A model generated the notes under the pieces. It did no database searches, had not been told where the DNA came from, and saw only the letters and a program-made list of their open reading frames with translations. Shown here in pieces: positions 56,144-64,000 of a stretch of DNA of 64,000 nt (the stretch's first letter is position 1; each line of letters opens with the position of its first letter). This DNA comes from Anoxybacillus tengchongensis (GTDB lineage Bacteria; Bacillota; Bacilli; Bacillales; Anoxybacillaceae). Position numbers and translations under genes: made by a program. The DNA lies in contig NZ_JACHES010000001.1 of the NCBI RefSeq assembly GCF_014201585.1, positions 124,001 through 188,000 of the forward strand, written 5' to 3'.

Positions 56144-57553
56144 ATGGCGAAACAACAAATTGGTGTGATCGGTTTAGCGGTCATGGGAAAAAACTTGGCG
56201 CTCAACATTGAAAGCCGCGGTTATTCCGTTGCCGTATATAACCGTTCACGCGAAAAAACAGACGAATTTTTACAAGAAGCGGAAGGGAAAAACATCGTTG
56301 GTACATACAGCATCGAACAGTTTGTCAACGCGCTTGAGAAGCCGCGCAAAATTTTATTAATGGTGAAAGCAGGCGCGGCGACAGACGCAACAATTGAGCA
56401 ATTAAAGCCGTATTTAGAAAAAGGCGATATCGTTATCGACGGCGGCAATACGTATTTTAAAGATACACAACGCCGCAATAAAGAGCTTGCCGAGTTAGGC
56501 ATTCATTTTATCGGTACAGGCGTCTCAGGTGGAGAAGAAGGGGCGTTAAAAGGACCTTCGATTATGCCAGGCGGACAAAAAGAGGCGCACGAACTCGTTC
56601 GTCCGATTTTTGAAGCAATTGCGGCAAAAGTCGATGGCGAACCGTGTACGACATATATCGGTCCAGACGGTGCAGGCCATTACGTAAAAATGGTGCATAA
56701 CGGTATTGAATATGGCGATATGCAGTTAATTGCCGAAGCATACTTTTTATTGAAGCATGTGCTCGGCTTAAACGCCCAAGAGCTTCATGAAGTATTTGCC
56801 GAGTGGAATAAAGGAGAATTAGACAGCTATTTAATCGAAATTACGGCAGACATTTTTACAAAAATCGATGAAGAAACGGGCAAGCCGCTTGTTGATGTCA
56901 TTTTAGACAAAGCAGGGCAAAAAGGAACAGGAAAATGGACGAGCCAAAACGCGCTCGATTTAGGCGTTCCACTTCCGATCATTACTGAATCGGTATTTGC
57001 TCGCTTTATTTCCGCGATGAAAGAAGAACGTGTGAAAGCAAGCAAGCTATTAGCTGGACCAGCAGTGAAGCCGTATGAAGGCGATCGTGCGCATTTCATC
57101 GAAGCTGTTCGCCGTGCGCTTTACATGAGCAAAATTTGCTCCTACGCCCAAGGCTTTGCGCAAATGAAAGCCGCATCAGAAGAATACAATTGGAATTTAC
57201 AATACGGCAATATCGCGATGATTTTCCGCGGCGGCTGCATTATTCGTGCACAATTTTTACAAAAAATTAAAGAAGCGTATGACCGCGACCCAGCGCTTCC
57301 AAACTTATTGCTTGACCCATACTTTAAAGAAATCGTCGAAAACTATCAACAATCGCTTCGCGAAATCGTCGCAACGGCAGCGATGCGCGGCATTCCAACA
57401 CCAGCGTTCGCAAGCGCTCTTGCATACTACGACAGCTACCGAATGGAAACATTGCCAGCAAACTTGATCCAAGCGCAACGCGACTACTTCGGCGCCCACA
57501 CATACGAGCGCATCGACAAAGAAGGCATTTTCCATACCGAATGGTTGAAATAA
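56144..57553 (+). CDS. gndA: 6-Phosphogluconate dehydrogenase, NADP-dependent
   Basis: A 469-residue enzyme of the oxidative pentose phosphate pathway. NADP motif [17 protein letters not shown] with NRS following, catalytic block [16 protein letters not shown], Lys in [17 protein letters not shown], and the tail [15 protein letters not shown] are complete. AAAGGAACG precedes the ATG. Zwf, the enzyme two steps earlier, lies 0.7 kb downstream on the other strand. Confidence 0.96.
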   Translation: MAKQQIGVIGLAVMGKNLALNIESRGYSVAVYNRSREKTDEFLQEAEGKNIVGTYSIEQFVNALEKPRKILLMVKAGAATDATIEQLKPYLEKGDIVIDGGNTYFKDTQRRNKELAELGIHFIGTGVSGGEEGALKGPSIMPGGQKEAHELVRPIFEAIAAKVDGEPCTTYIGPDGAGHYVKMVHNGIEYGDMQLIAEAYFLLKHVLGLNAQELHEVFAEWNKGELDSYLIEITADIFTKIDEETGKPLVDVILDKAGQKGTGKWTSQNALDLGVPLPIITESVFARFISAMKEERVKASKLLAGPAVKPYEGDRAHFIEAVRRALYMSKICSYAQGFAQMKAASEEYNWNLQYGNIAMIFRGGCIIRAQFLQKIKEAYDRDPALPNLLLDPYFKEIVENYQQSLREIVATAAMRGIPTPAFASALAYYDSYRMETLPANLIQAQRDYFGAHTYERIDKEGIFHTEWLK

Positions 57554-57554
57554 A

Positions 57555-57592
57555 CAAACCCCCCCTAGGGCAAGTGGCTCTAGGGGGTTTTT
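57555..57592 (+). terminator. Terminator after gndA
   Basis: A C-rich left arm ending CCTAG pairs with CTAGGGGG, followed by TTTTT. Confidence 0.85.
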
Positions 57593-57602
57593 AAGAGAAT
57601 TT

Positions 57603-57636
57603 ATAAAATCCCCCTCACCATGCGATGAGGGGGATT
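57603..57636 (-). terminator. Terminator after the cyclase-family gene (leftward)
   Basis: AATCCCCCTCA (57607-57617) and TGAGGGGGATT (57626-57636) pair over 11 bp; on the minus strand the stem is followed by TTTAT. Placed directly after the stop of the leftward gene. Confidence 0.8.
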
Positions 57637-57638
57637 GT

Positions 57639-58250
57639 TTATTGTTCAAACAACAATACGCGCGCTGGGGCGGCGTCGGTGCCGACGAGTTTAAGCGGGG
57701 CGGCAACCATCCAATATTCGCCCGCTGGTACGTCTTTTAATCGAAGCCCTTCGATGATAATAATGTGATGATTAAACAATGTTTTATGCGTTGGGTGTCC
57801 TGCTTGGTTACGTTCAACGCCGAGCGCGTCAATGCCGACGCCGCGAATGCGTTTTTCGGCTAAGTATGTTGCCGCATCTTCAGCAACGTAAATAAATTCA
57901 AAGTTAAAGGCGTCGTCGAATGAGTTTTTTGTTTTAAATAAAATAAAATCGTTCTCTTGAATATCAAAATGAATGAGATCTTCTTTTGTAATGCGATCGT
58001 TCACATGTGTGACGTCCAATACTTTGCAGTAGCCGACAAGTTTTTCAAGCGGAATCGTTTCGAACGTTTCTCCGTCTTTTACCATATGGAGCGGCGCGTC
58101 AATGTGTGTGCCTGTATGCACATCCATATCGATGCGCGATTCGGTGACGTAATCGTTCGTGATGGTCATTAGTTTCGGTTGTTTTTCCGGTTTATTTTTA
58201 TACACAGGCATCCCTTCGAAAATAGGAGCGGTGACATCGTACATTTTCAT
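57639..58250 (-). CDS. Cyclase family (KynB-like) metal-dependent hydrolase
   Basis: A 203-residue protein with the family motif HTGTHIDAPLH (metal-binding) near residue 45 and the C-terminal GLRLKDVPAGEYWMVAAPLKL. Related enzymes include arylformamidase, isatin hydrolase and others, so the substrate cannot be named; no kynurenine genes are near. TTTCCTCC-type site (GGAGGAAAC on the minus strand) precedes the ATG. It lies 13 bases downstream of zwf and is probably co-transcribed with it. Confidence 0.85.
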   Translation of the reverse strand: MKMYDVTAPIFEGMPVYKNKPEKQPKLMTITNDYVTESRIDMDVHTGTHIDAPLHMVKDGETFETIPLEKLVGYCKVLDVTHVNDRITKEDLIHFDIQENDFILFKTKNSFDDAFNFEFIYVAEDAATYLAEKRIRGVGIDALGVERNQAGHPTHKTLFNHHIIIIEGLRLKDVPAGEYWMVAAPLKLVGTDAAPARVLLFEQ

Positions 58251-58263
58251 AGGTGTTTCCTCC

Positions 58264-59751
58264 TTACATTGTTCCGTTTAGTGGCCACCAATGGAAGCCG
58301 TCTTTTTGCAATAGTTCGTCTGCTTTTTTTGGTCCCATCGAGCCAGCTTCGTAGTTCGGAAAGTCCGCGGCTTTCGTGTTTGCCCACACTTCCGAAATTG
58401 TGTCGACAAAGCTCCATGAAGCAGCGACCTCATCCCAATGTGTAAAGTTTGTCGCATCGCCGCGCATGCAGTCATATAACAATTTTTCATACGCTTCCGG
58501 TGTATTAATGCCGTCGATGCAGTTGTTGCAGTAGTCGAGCTTAATTGGCGTCGTTTTCATGCTTTCGCCGCTTTTTTTCGCATTTAAATGAAGGGTAATG
58601 CCTTCATCGGGCTGAATATGGATGACGAGCAAGTTCGGATGAACGTGTTCGCTTGTGCGATAATATAAATTCATCGGTACATCTTTAAATTGCACAACGA
58701 TTTTCGTTGATTTTTCCGTCATTCGTTTTCCAGTTCGTATGTAAAATGGCACGCCTGCCCAGCGGAAGTTGTCGATCATTAATTTCCCTGCAACAAACGT
58801 TTCTGTATTGGAGTTTGGATCGACGCTATGTTCTTCACGATATCCGACGACTTGTTGCCCGCGCACGATGCCGCGTCCGTATTGCCCACGCACGAAATAT
58901 GTCTCGACGTCATCATGCGTCATCGGACGAAGCGCCCGCAACACTTTCACTTTTTCGCTACGAATATCGTCAGTCGTCAGCTTAATCGGAGGCTCCATCG
59001 CTAAAAGCGCAACCATTTGCAGCATATGGTTTTGCACCATATCGCGCAGTGCACCGGAGTGGTCGTAATAGCGCCCACGGTCTTCTACACCGAGCGTTTC
59101 GCTTGATGTAATTTGAATATTAGCAATAAATCGGTTGTTCCAAAGCGGTTCAAAAATAGCGTTTGCAAAGCGAATAACTTCGATGTTTTGCACCATTTCT
59201 TTTCCAAGATAATGGTCAATTCGAAAAATTTGTTCCTCCGAAAACGATTGACGAATTGCTTCATTTAATTTTTGCGCGCTTTGTAAATCATGACCGAACG
59301 GTTTTTCAATCACTAATCGCGTCCAGCCGTTCGTTGTCGTCAGTCCTTCTGATTTTAAATGCGATGTAATCGTTCCAAAAAATTCAGGTGCCATTGCTAA
59401 GTAAAAAATGCGATGACCTGGAATGTGAAACTGCTCTTCAACGTGTGTTAATAATTCGTTCAGTTGTTTGTATGATTGCGTATTTGTCGCATCTAGTGAA
59501 TGATAGTAAAAATGAGAAATAAATTTCTCATGTATCAACTCTTGTTTCGTTGCTTCTTCAATTGTTTCTTTTACATAGTGGCGAAACGATTCGTCTGTAT
59601 GCGGGCGACGGGCAACGCCAACAACCGCAAACTGTTCATCAAGCTTTCCTTTTTGATAAAGTTTATAAATAGATGGGAATAGTTTACGTTTTGCTAAGTC
59701 CCCAGTCGCACCAAAAATTACAATTGTCGCTTTTGGTTGTACGTCATTCAC
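58264..59751 (-). CDS. zwf: Glucose-6-phosphate 1-dehydrogenase
   Basis: A 495-residue enzyme, first step of the oxidative pentose phosphate pathway. GATGDLAKRKLFPSIYKL binds NADP; the active-site block RIDHYLGKEMVQN and VIEKPFGHDLQSA are intact. Leftward, divergent from rnz. Together with gndA it makes this region the NADPH supply for the cell. Confidence 0.96.
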   Translation of the reverse strand: MNDVQPKATIVIFGATGDLAKRKLFPSIYKLYQKGKLDEQFAVVGVARRPHTDESFRHYVKETIEEATKQELIHEKFISHFYYHSLDATNTQSYKQLNELLTHVEEQFHIPGHRIFYLAMAPEFFGTITSHLKSEGLTTTNGWTRLVIEKPFGHDLQSAQKLNEAIRQSFSEEQIFRIDHYLGKEMVQNIEVIRFANAIFEPLWNNRFIANIQITSSETLGVEDRGRYYDHSGALRDMVQNHMLQMVALLAMEPPIKLTTDDIRSEKVKVLRALRPMTHDDVETYFVRGQYGRGIVRGQQVVGYREEHSVDPNSNTETFVAGKLMIDNFRWAGVPFYIRTGKRMTEKSTKIVVQFKDVPMNLYYRTSEHVHPNLLVIHIQPDEGITLHLNAKKSGESMKTTPIKLDYCNNCIDGINTPEAYEKLLYDCMRGDATNFTHWDEVAASWSFVDTISEVWANTKAADFPNYEAGSMGPKKADELLQKDGFHWWPLNGTM

Positions 59752-59870
59752 GGATCACATACCTCGCTTTTATTCATTTTTTGAAAGGTTCATGATAATG
59801 TAATTTTAGAGGTTTATTGTGGTAAACGCAAATGTTTTATCTAATTAAAGAAAAGAGAGGAGATCGTAGT

Positions 59871-60806
59871 GTGGAGTTATTGTTTTTAGGGACAGGCTCT
59901 GGCGTCCCATCAAAAGGTAGAAACGTATCAGCCATTGCCCTTCAGTTGTTAGAAGAAAGAGGGGCGACATGGCTATTCGATTGCGGAGAAGCAACGCAAC
60001 ATCAAATTTTACATACGTCTATTCGCCCACGGCGCATTGAACGTATTTTTATTACGCACTTACATGGCGATCACATTTTTGGTTTACCCGGATTGCTTGG
60101 TAGCCGTTCGTTTCAAGGGGGGGAAACACCTCTTTTTGTTTACGGTCCAGCAGGTATTCGTTCGTTTATCGAAACCGCATTAACGGTCAGTGGCACGCGA
60201 CTCAAATATGAGCTACATATTGAAGAGTTTACAGAAGGTGTCGTATTTGAAGACGAACAGTTTGTTGTTACAGCAAAATTGCTTGATCACGGGTTGCCTT
60301 CGTACGGTTTTCGAATTGTCGAAAAAGATTTGCCGGGTACGTTGCTCGTTGATGAGTTGCGTGCACTTGGTGTGAAGCCCGGTCCGATTTATCAACAAAT
60401 TAAAAGGGGAGAGCTCGTTACGTTAGATAACGGAACAGTTATTGATGGGCGTAAATTTGTTGCCCCACCGAAAAAAGGGCGCGTTGTGGTCATGATGGGA
60501 GATACACGTTATTGTGAGGCAAGTGTTGAACTAGCAAAACAAGCGGATGTGCTTGTCCATGAAGCGACATTTAGCGCAGAGGAAGCTCATTTAGCGCACG
60601 ATTACTATCATTCAACGACGTTGCAAGCAGCGGAAGTGGCGAAAAGAGCGGAAGTGAAGCAACTCATTTTGACACATATTAGTTCTCGCTATCAAGGGGA
60701 TATGTGTGAGCGACTCGTGGAAGAAGCAAAAACCATTTTTCCGAATGTCGCACTTGCCTTTGATTTTTCATCATTTCCGATTATAAGAAAAGGGAATGAT
60801 GAGTGA
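59871..60806 (+). CDS. rnz: Ribonuclease Z
   Basis: A 311-residue metallo-beta-lactamase-fold endonuclease maturing tRNA 3' ends. [19 protein letters not shown] at the start, the zinc motif [13 protein letters not shown], the [15 protein letters not shown] flexible-arm region and HISSRYQG are present. GTG start after AGAGAGGAGATCGTA; an ATG 13 codons earlier is in frame but unlikely. Overlaps the next gene by one base. Confidence 0.95.
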   Translation: MELLFLGTGSGVPSKGRNVSAIALQLLEERGATWLFDCGEATQHQILHTSIRPRRIERIFITHLHGDHIFGLPGLLGSRSFQGGETPLFVYGPAGIRSFIETALTVSGTRLKYELHIEEFTEGVVFEDEQFVVTAKLLDHGLPSYGFRIVEKDLPGTLLVDELRALGVKPGPIYQQIKRGELVTLDNGTVIDGRKFVAPPKKGRVVVMMGDTRYCEASVELAKQADVLVHEATFSAEEAHLAHDYYHSTTLQAAEVAKRAEVKQLILTHISSRYQGDMCERLVEEAKTIFPNVALAFDFSSFPIIRKGNDE

Positions 60807-61123
60807 TGATCGAAGTCAAAGGAAACGTCATCGACAAACAAACGAGATGTGTACATTATTATAGTGAACGCGATGTCATCGCGATTAAGTTTTATTGTTG
60901 TCAAACGTATTTCCCGTGTGTGCACTGTCATGAAGAACATGGTTGTGGCAAGCATGCGGTATGGCCGAAAGAACGTTTTTATGAAAAAGCTGTCTTATGC
61001 GGCGTTTGTCAAACGGAGCTGACGATTGAACAATATATGACGAGCAATTACCGTTGTCCACATTGCGATGCCGCGTTTAATCCGGGGTGTCAACTTCACG
61101 CCCACTATTATTTTGACATATAA
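60806..61123 (+). CDS. CHY zinc finger protein
   Basis: A 105-residue protein with the CHY zinc-finger set: CVHYYS, CCQTYFPCVHCHEEHGC, CGVCQTELT, then CPHCDAAFNPGCQLHAHYYF, 11 cysteines and several histidines for about three zinc ions. In bacteria its role is unknown. The ATG overlaps the rnz stop (ATGA-type), so it is coupled. A terminator follows. Confidence 0.87.
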   Translation: MIEVKGNVIDKQTRCVHYYSERDVIAIKFYCCQTYFPCVHCHEEHGCGKHAVWPKERFYEKAVLCGVCQTELTIEQYMTSNYRCPHCDAAFNPGCQLHAHYYFDI

Positions 61124-61152
61124 AAGGATGTCCGTTGCATTGGACATCCTTT
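61123..61152. terminator. Terminator between the CHY gene and namA
   Basis: AAAGGATGTCC (61123-61133) pairs with GGACATCCTTT (61142-61152) over 11 bp. Lies between convergent genes. Confidence 0.88.
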
Positions 61153-61160
61153 GTTGTGTT

Positions 61161-62162
61161 TTACCATCCTCTGACATATGGTTTTGGCGCTTCAAGAGAT
61201 ATACCAAGTTCGGTTGCGGCTGCTCTTGGCCAATATGGGTTGCGAAGGAGCTCGCGACCGATAAAAATGAGATCAGCGCGTCCGTTACGTAAAATTTCTT
61301 CTGCCTGTAAGCCTGACGTAATAAGCCCGACGGCCCCTGTCGGCACATTCGCTTCACGGCGAATTGTTTCAGCAAACGGCACTTGATAGCCTGGATATAC
61401 TTGAATTTTTGCTGGAACGACAGCGCCAGAGCTCACATCGATCAAATCAACACCTTGTGCTTTCATTCGTTTTGCATATTCGATGTAGTCGTCCACCTTT
61501 AAGCCGTCCGGATGGTAGTCAGAAGCAGAAATGCGGACAAACAACGGTCCGTCCCATACCTCTTTTACCGCTTCAATCACTTCGCTTAAAAAGCGGTAGC
61601 GATTTTTCCCGCCATATTCATCTGTTCGTTTGTTTGTAAGTGGCGATAAAAACTCGTTAATGAGATAGCCGTGAGCAGCGTGAATTTCGATGACATCAAA
61701 TCCAGCTTCCTTGGCGCGACGCGCACCTTGTTGAAACGCATGAATCGTTTCTTCAATATCGGCTTTCGTCATCTCTTTTGGTGTACGCATCGTGTCATCG
61801 AACGGAATAGGGGATGGAGCGAAGATTTCTCCAGCAACCGTCGCTTTTCGTCCAGCATGAGCAAGCTGAATGCCGATTTTGGCGCCTTGCTCATGAACGA
61901 GCGAGGTAAGTGTGCGCAATCCATCGATATGGGCATCATCCCAAATCCCTAAATCGCGAGCTGAAATTCTTCCTTGTGGTGTTACGGCTGTTGCTTCAAC
62001 AATAATAAGTCCGACTTGCCCAACAGCGCGCGTTGCATAATGAATAAGATGCCAGTTGTGAACCGTTCCGTCTTCACGATCGCATGCATACATGCACATC
62101 GGCGACATGACGATACGGTTTTTTAATGTGATGTCCCGAATCGTATATGGTGAAAAGAGCAT
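61161..62162 (-). CDS. namA: NADPH dehydrogenase, Old Yellow Enzyme family
   Basis: A 333-residue FMN barrel of the YqjM class, reducing activated C=C bonds and nitro compounds. It begins [20 protein letters not shown] and has the class-specific PMCMYAC, with its Cys, then LAHAGRKA and [14 protein letters not shown] with the His-x-x-His pair. AAGGAAT precedes the ATG on the minus strand. The intact upstream region is bordered by the TnpB element. Confidence 0.95.
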   Translation of the reverse strand: MLFSPYTIRDITLKNRIVMSPMCMYACDREDGTVHNWHLIHYATRAVGQVGLIIVEATAVTPQGRISARDLGIWDDAHIDGLRTLTSLVHEQGAKIGIQLAHAGRKATVAGEIFAPSPIPFDDTMRTPKEMTKADIEETIHAFQQGARRAKEAGFDVIEIHAAHGYLINEFLSPLTNKRTDEYGGKNRYRFLSEVIEAVKEVWDGPLFVRISASDYHPDGLKVDDYIEYAKRMKAQGVDLIDVSSGAVVPAKIQVYPGYQVPFAETIRREANVPTGAVGLITSGLQAEEILRNGRADLIFIGRELLRNPYWPRAAATELGISLEAPKPYVRGW

Positions 62163-62229
62163 ATTCCTTCCCGTTACAGAAAACTTACAAAACTTTATAA
62201 ATCATCTATTCATTATTTATAAAGTCTAC

Positions 62230-62345
62230 GTTTCCTTCCTTGTTCATCGCGCCCGATTTCGCAAAAAAGCTACTCTCGTTTTCTTGGCACTCCGAAGGCT
62301 TCACTTCCCCACTAACGTATGGGTACATAGTCATGTCACATCATG
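62230..62345 (-). ncRNA. Probable omega RNA region at the right end of the TnpB element
   Basis: Known TnpB elements encode their guide RNA across the 3' end of tnpB and the right end of the element. Here, after the tnpB stop, the leftward strand shows a hairpin CCCA-TACGTTAG-TGGG and a GAAG/CTTC structure, followed by unrelated AT-rich sequence before namA. The exact right end, and so the guide, cannot be fixed from one copy. Confidence 0.35.
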
Positions 62346-63520
62346 GATTCGGCATATTGTTTCAAGTTGATGCTCGCGTTGAGATCGCGATCCATTTGTA
62401 ACCCACACACTTCGCAACGGTACGTCCGTTCCGATAAAGAAAGGTGGTCTTTCACATGACCGCAACGGCTACACTTTTTGCTTGACGGATAAAAGCGATC
62501 TACGACGATCAACTCGATACCATGCCATGCACATTTGTACGTCATTTGCCGCTTGAACGCGTGGAATGTTTGTTGTTGAATCGCTTTCGATAGCTTGCGA
62601 TTTTTTAACATGCCACTTGTGTTCAAGTCTTCCATCACGACATACGCTGGCTTGGCTTTCACCAACGTCGTTGTGATGTGGTGGGTATGATTAAGCTGTA
62701 TGTTTTTCAGCCTTCGGCGTTTTTTTAAAACAAGGAACTCCAGTTTCTTGATGTTTTCCGTTTTTCTGTAACGGAATTCACCTCCTTCTGTTTTTGTTTT
62801 ATTCATTTCGTACTTTCGTGATATTTGTCTTTGCATGCGCCTAATTGACTTTTCCAGCTTTTTTACTTTCGGTGTTTGGTTAATGTTTGGAAACATCATG
62901 CCATTGCTGACGGTAGCGAACGACTTTACCCCTAAATCAATGCCGATGCCCTCGTTGTACGTTTCATGTTTTACTTCCGCTTCTTCTACACCGACCGTTA
63001 AAAACCAATGTATTCCGTCAAACACGATGCGTGGATTGACGTATGTTACATGTTTTCCGTGCGGAATACGTCCTCGCTCCGCCAAACGAATCCAATTGAG
63101 CTTCTGTCTATTTTTCTTTTTGGAAGGCGTCAGTTTCTCTAGTTTCACATGCGTGTCGGTGATTTTAATTTTCGATGTATCTTGATAAAAACTTGGGCGT
63201 GTTCGTTTCTTCGTTTTAAATTTCGGAAACTTCGCCCGTCCTGCAAAAAAGTTTTTGTAGGCTTGACACGCATCTTTGATCGCTTGTTTTGTAATGTTGT
63301 TGGAATAATTGTTGAGCCAACTGTACTCTTTCGTTTGTTTGAGCCGCGTTAATCTTTTTCTTAATTCACCATCATTTAAAAATTTACCGCCTTGTTTATG
63401 ATTTTCTTGTTGTTGTGCTAAGGCAAAATTATACGCCCACCTTGCTACACCAGCGCACTCAAATAATCTTGTTTGTTGTTTATGATTAGGAAGTAGCATA
63501 ACTTTAAATGTTTTAATCAT
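62336..63520 (-). CDS. tnpB: RNA-guided endonuclease TnpB (IS200/IS605 OrfB family)
   Basis: A 394-residue TnpB. RuvC residues are Asp195 (GIDLGVKS), Glu297 (VMEDLN) and Asp379 (MDRDLNAS); a zinc ribbon has Cys350, Cys353, Cys369 and Cys372. The N-terminus MIKTFKVMLLPNHKQQ is typical of the family. All catalytic residues are intact, so it is probably active as a nuclease. No tnpA transposase is beside it: a TnpB-only element. Its ATG overlaps the stop of a 33-codon upstream ORF (ATGATTAA), implying coupled translation. Confidence 0.93.
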   Translation of the reverse strand: MIKTFKVMLLPNHKQQTRLFECAGVARWAYNFALAQQQENHKQGGKFLNDGELRKRLTRLKQTKEYSWLNNYSNNITKQAIKDACQAYKNFFAGRAKFPKFKTKKRTRPSFYQDTSKIKITDTHVKLEKLTPSKKKNRQKLNWIRLAERGRIPHGKHVTYVNPRIVFDGIHWFLTVGVEEAEVKHETYNEGIGIDLGVKSFATVSNGMMFPNINQTPKVKKLEKSIRRMQRQISRKYEMNKTKTEGGEFRYRKTENIKKLEFLVLKKRRRLKNIQLNHTHHITTTLVKAKPAYVVMEDLNTSGMLKNRKLSKAIQQQTFHAFKRQMTYKCAWHGIELIVVDRFYPSSKKCSRCGHVKDHLSLSERTYRCEVCGLQMDRDLNASINLKQYAESMM

Positions 63521-63614
63521 TTTCAGTTAGCTCCTTAATCATCTTCTTGGCTTTATTTGCTCTTTTGCCTTGTAATTTTTTATAAATTGTATATAGAGTT
63601 TTATGGATTTTCAC
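63513..63614 (-). CDS. Small ORF coupled to tnpB (33 residues)
   Basis: GTG at 63614, TAA at 63515-63513. The peptide is very basic: KTLYTIYKKLQGKRANKAKK in the middle, then MIKELTEND. Helix is likely through most of it. No standard ribosome site is obvious before the GTG, but its stop overlaps the tnpB start by 8 bases. I have a weak recollection of similar short peptides before tnpB in related elements, which cannot be checked here. It might be a leader peptide or a DNA/RNA-binding accessory. Confidence 0.5.
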   Translation of the reverse strand: MKIHKTLYTIYKKLQGKRANKAKKMIKELTEND

Positions 63615-63702
63615 AAAAATATTTTAACAGTTACTAACCCTCCCATCGTATCTTTCATTACGAATGATACCACGTTCGTTTGGAAAAGAAAAACAATTTG
63701 CC

Positions 63703-64000
63703 TTATTGAACGGAAGAAAGAAGTGCCTCACCGAGCTCTTTCGAACGTTCGGTCGCTCGTTTAATGCAAGCAATCATCGCCTCTTGATAGCGATAGCGCT
63801 CAAGCACGCCGATGCCTGCTTCTGTCGTTCCGCCTGGGCTTGTGACTTCTTTACGCAAAACAGACGGATGTTTGTTTGTTGCTTTTAACATATGAGCAGC
63901 GCCGATAATCGTCTGTAAAATAAGCTCTTTTGCAATATCGCGATCGAGCCCGATTTCATCGGCTGCTTTTTCCATCGCTTCAACTAAATAATAAACGTAA
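63703..64000 (-). CDS. proI: Pyrroline-5-carboxylate reductase, C-terminal part
   Basis: The 3' part of a leftward gene that continues beyond base 64000. The 99 visible residues (YVYYLVEAMEKAADEIGLDR at the start, LRKEVTSPGGTTEAGIGVLE further on) are the helical dimer domain of the enzyme that reduces pyrroline-5-carboxylate to proline with NADPH. proI is chosen over proC because B. subtilis has proI (yqjO) near yqjM (namA); the sequence alone does not decide. Confidence 0.88.
   Translation of the reverse strand, partial: YVYYLVEAMEKAADEIGLDRDIAKELILQTIIGAAHMLKATNKHPSVLRKEVTSPGGTTEAGIGVLERYRYQEAMIACIKRATERSKELGEALLSSVQ

Larger units (their letters stand above)
62230..63660 (-). mobile_element. 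TnpB-only IS200/IS605-type element (ends approximate)
   Basis: The element holds tnpB and the coupled small ORF and lies between namA and proI. Its ends cannot be set exactly: there are no inverted repeats in this family, and no second copy is in the window. The right end must be upstream of namA (after 62162), and the left end lies beyond 63614 and before the proI stop at 63703. Confidence 0.6.

Noticed and set aside
62336-63520. Cas12-type effector or CRISPR locus
   Set aside because: Size (394 residues), N-terminus and zinc ribbon fit TnpB; no repeat-spacer array lies nearby.

Overview
The window looks like chromosome of a moderately thermophilic, endospore-forming Bacillaceae of the Anoxybacillus/Geobacillus type. 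Gene order follows the Bacillus subtilis yqhL-yqjO region closely: lipM, mntR, yqhQ, aroQ, efp, spoIIIAA-AH, accBC, nusB, folD, xseAB, ispA, dxs, argR, recN, spoIVB, spo0A, bkd operon, yqjA-yqjE, gndA, zwf, rnz, namA, proI. It also carries genes B. subtilis lacks (class II ribonucleotide reductase, methylmalonyl-CoA mutase). The genus is an inference from this synteny and the protein sequences; no 16S gene is present.

Layout. 1-0.5 kb: end of gcvPB. 0.5-1.9 kb: rhodanese protein and octanoyltransferase lipM. 2.0-4.9 kb: an adenosylcobalamin-dependent ribonucleotide reductase gene (nrdJ) split by a 256-nt ORF-less group I intron, preceded by a pair of NrdR-like boxes. 5-11.6 kb: splB, mntR, yqhO-yqhR, aroQ, papA, efp. 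11.6-13.0 kb: an AT-rich three-gene cassette of unknown function, read leftward, whose likely promoter contains a 19-nt A/T homopolymer. 13.1-18.4 kb: yqhV and the eight-gene spoIIIA operon. 18.5-30 kb: fatty acid (accBC), one-carbon (folD), isoprenoid (ispA, dxs), DNA repair (xseAB, recN) and arginine-control genes. 30-32.3 kb: sporulation genes spoIVB and spo0A. 32.3-33.5 kb: a 48-codon YycC-like gene, a glycerophosphodiesterase and yqzF.

33.6-43.7 kb: the branched-chain keto-acid regulon, with the sigma-54 activator BkdR and a canonical -24/-12 promoter in front of ptb-bcd-buk-lpdV-bkdAA-bkdAB-bkdB. 43.8-52.9 kb: mutA-mutB-meaB, then yqjA, an L,D-transpeptidase, the 31-residue prli42, methylmalonyl-CoA epimerase and propionyl-CoA carboxylase beta. 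Together these two blocks carry valine and isoleucine carbon through propionyl-CoA and methylmalonyl-CoA to succinyl-CoA. 53-61.1 kb: a PepSY membrane protein, a tripeptidase-like M20 enzyme, a lone CheW, the oxidative pentose phosphate genes gndA and zwf, a cyclase-family hydrolase, rnz and a CHY zinc-finger protein. 61.1-64 kb: namA, a TnpB-only IS200/IS605-type element and the 3' part of proI.

Most striking: the group I intron, whose P1, P10, P3, P7, P8 and P9 pairings can all be drawn by hand, sits between the Gly and Glu codons of the catalytic N-x-C-x-E motif. Second are the homopolymer-bearing promoter and unknown cassette at 11.6-13.0 kb, and the tnpB gene with a coupled 33-residue upstream peptide. 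No gap between genes exceeds 300 bases. No rRNA, tRNA or CRISPR array was seen.
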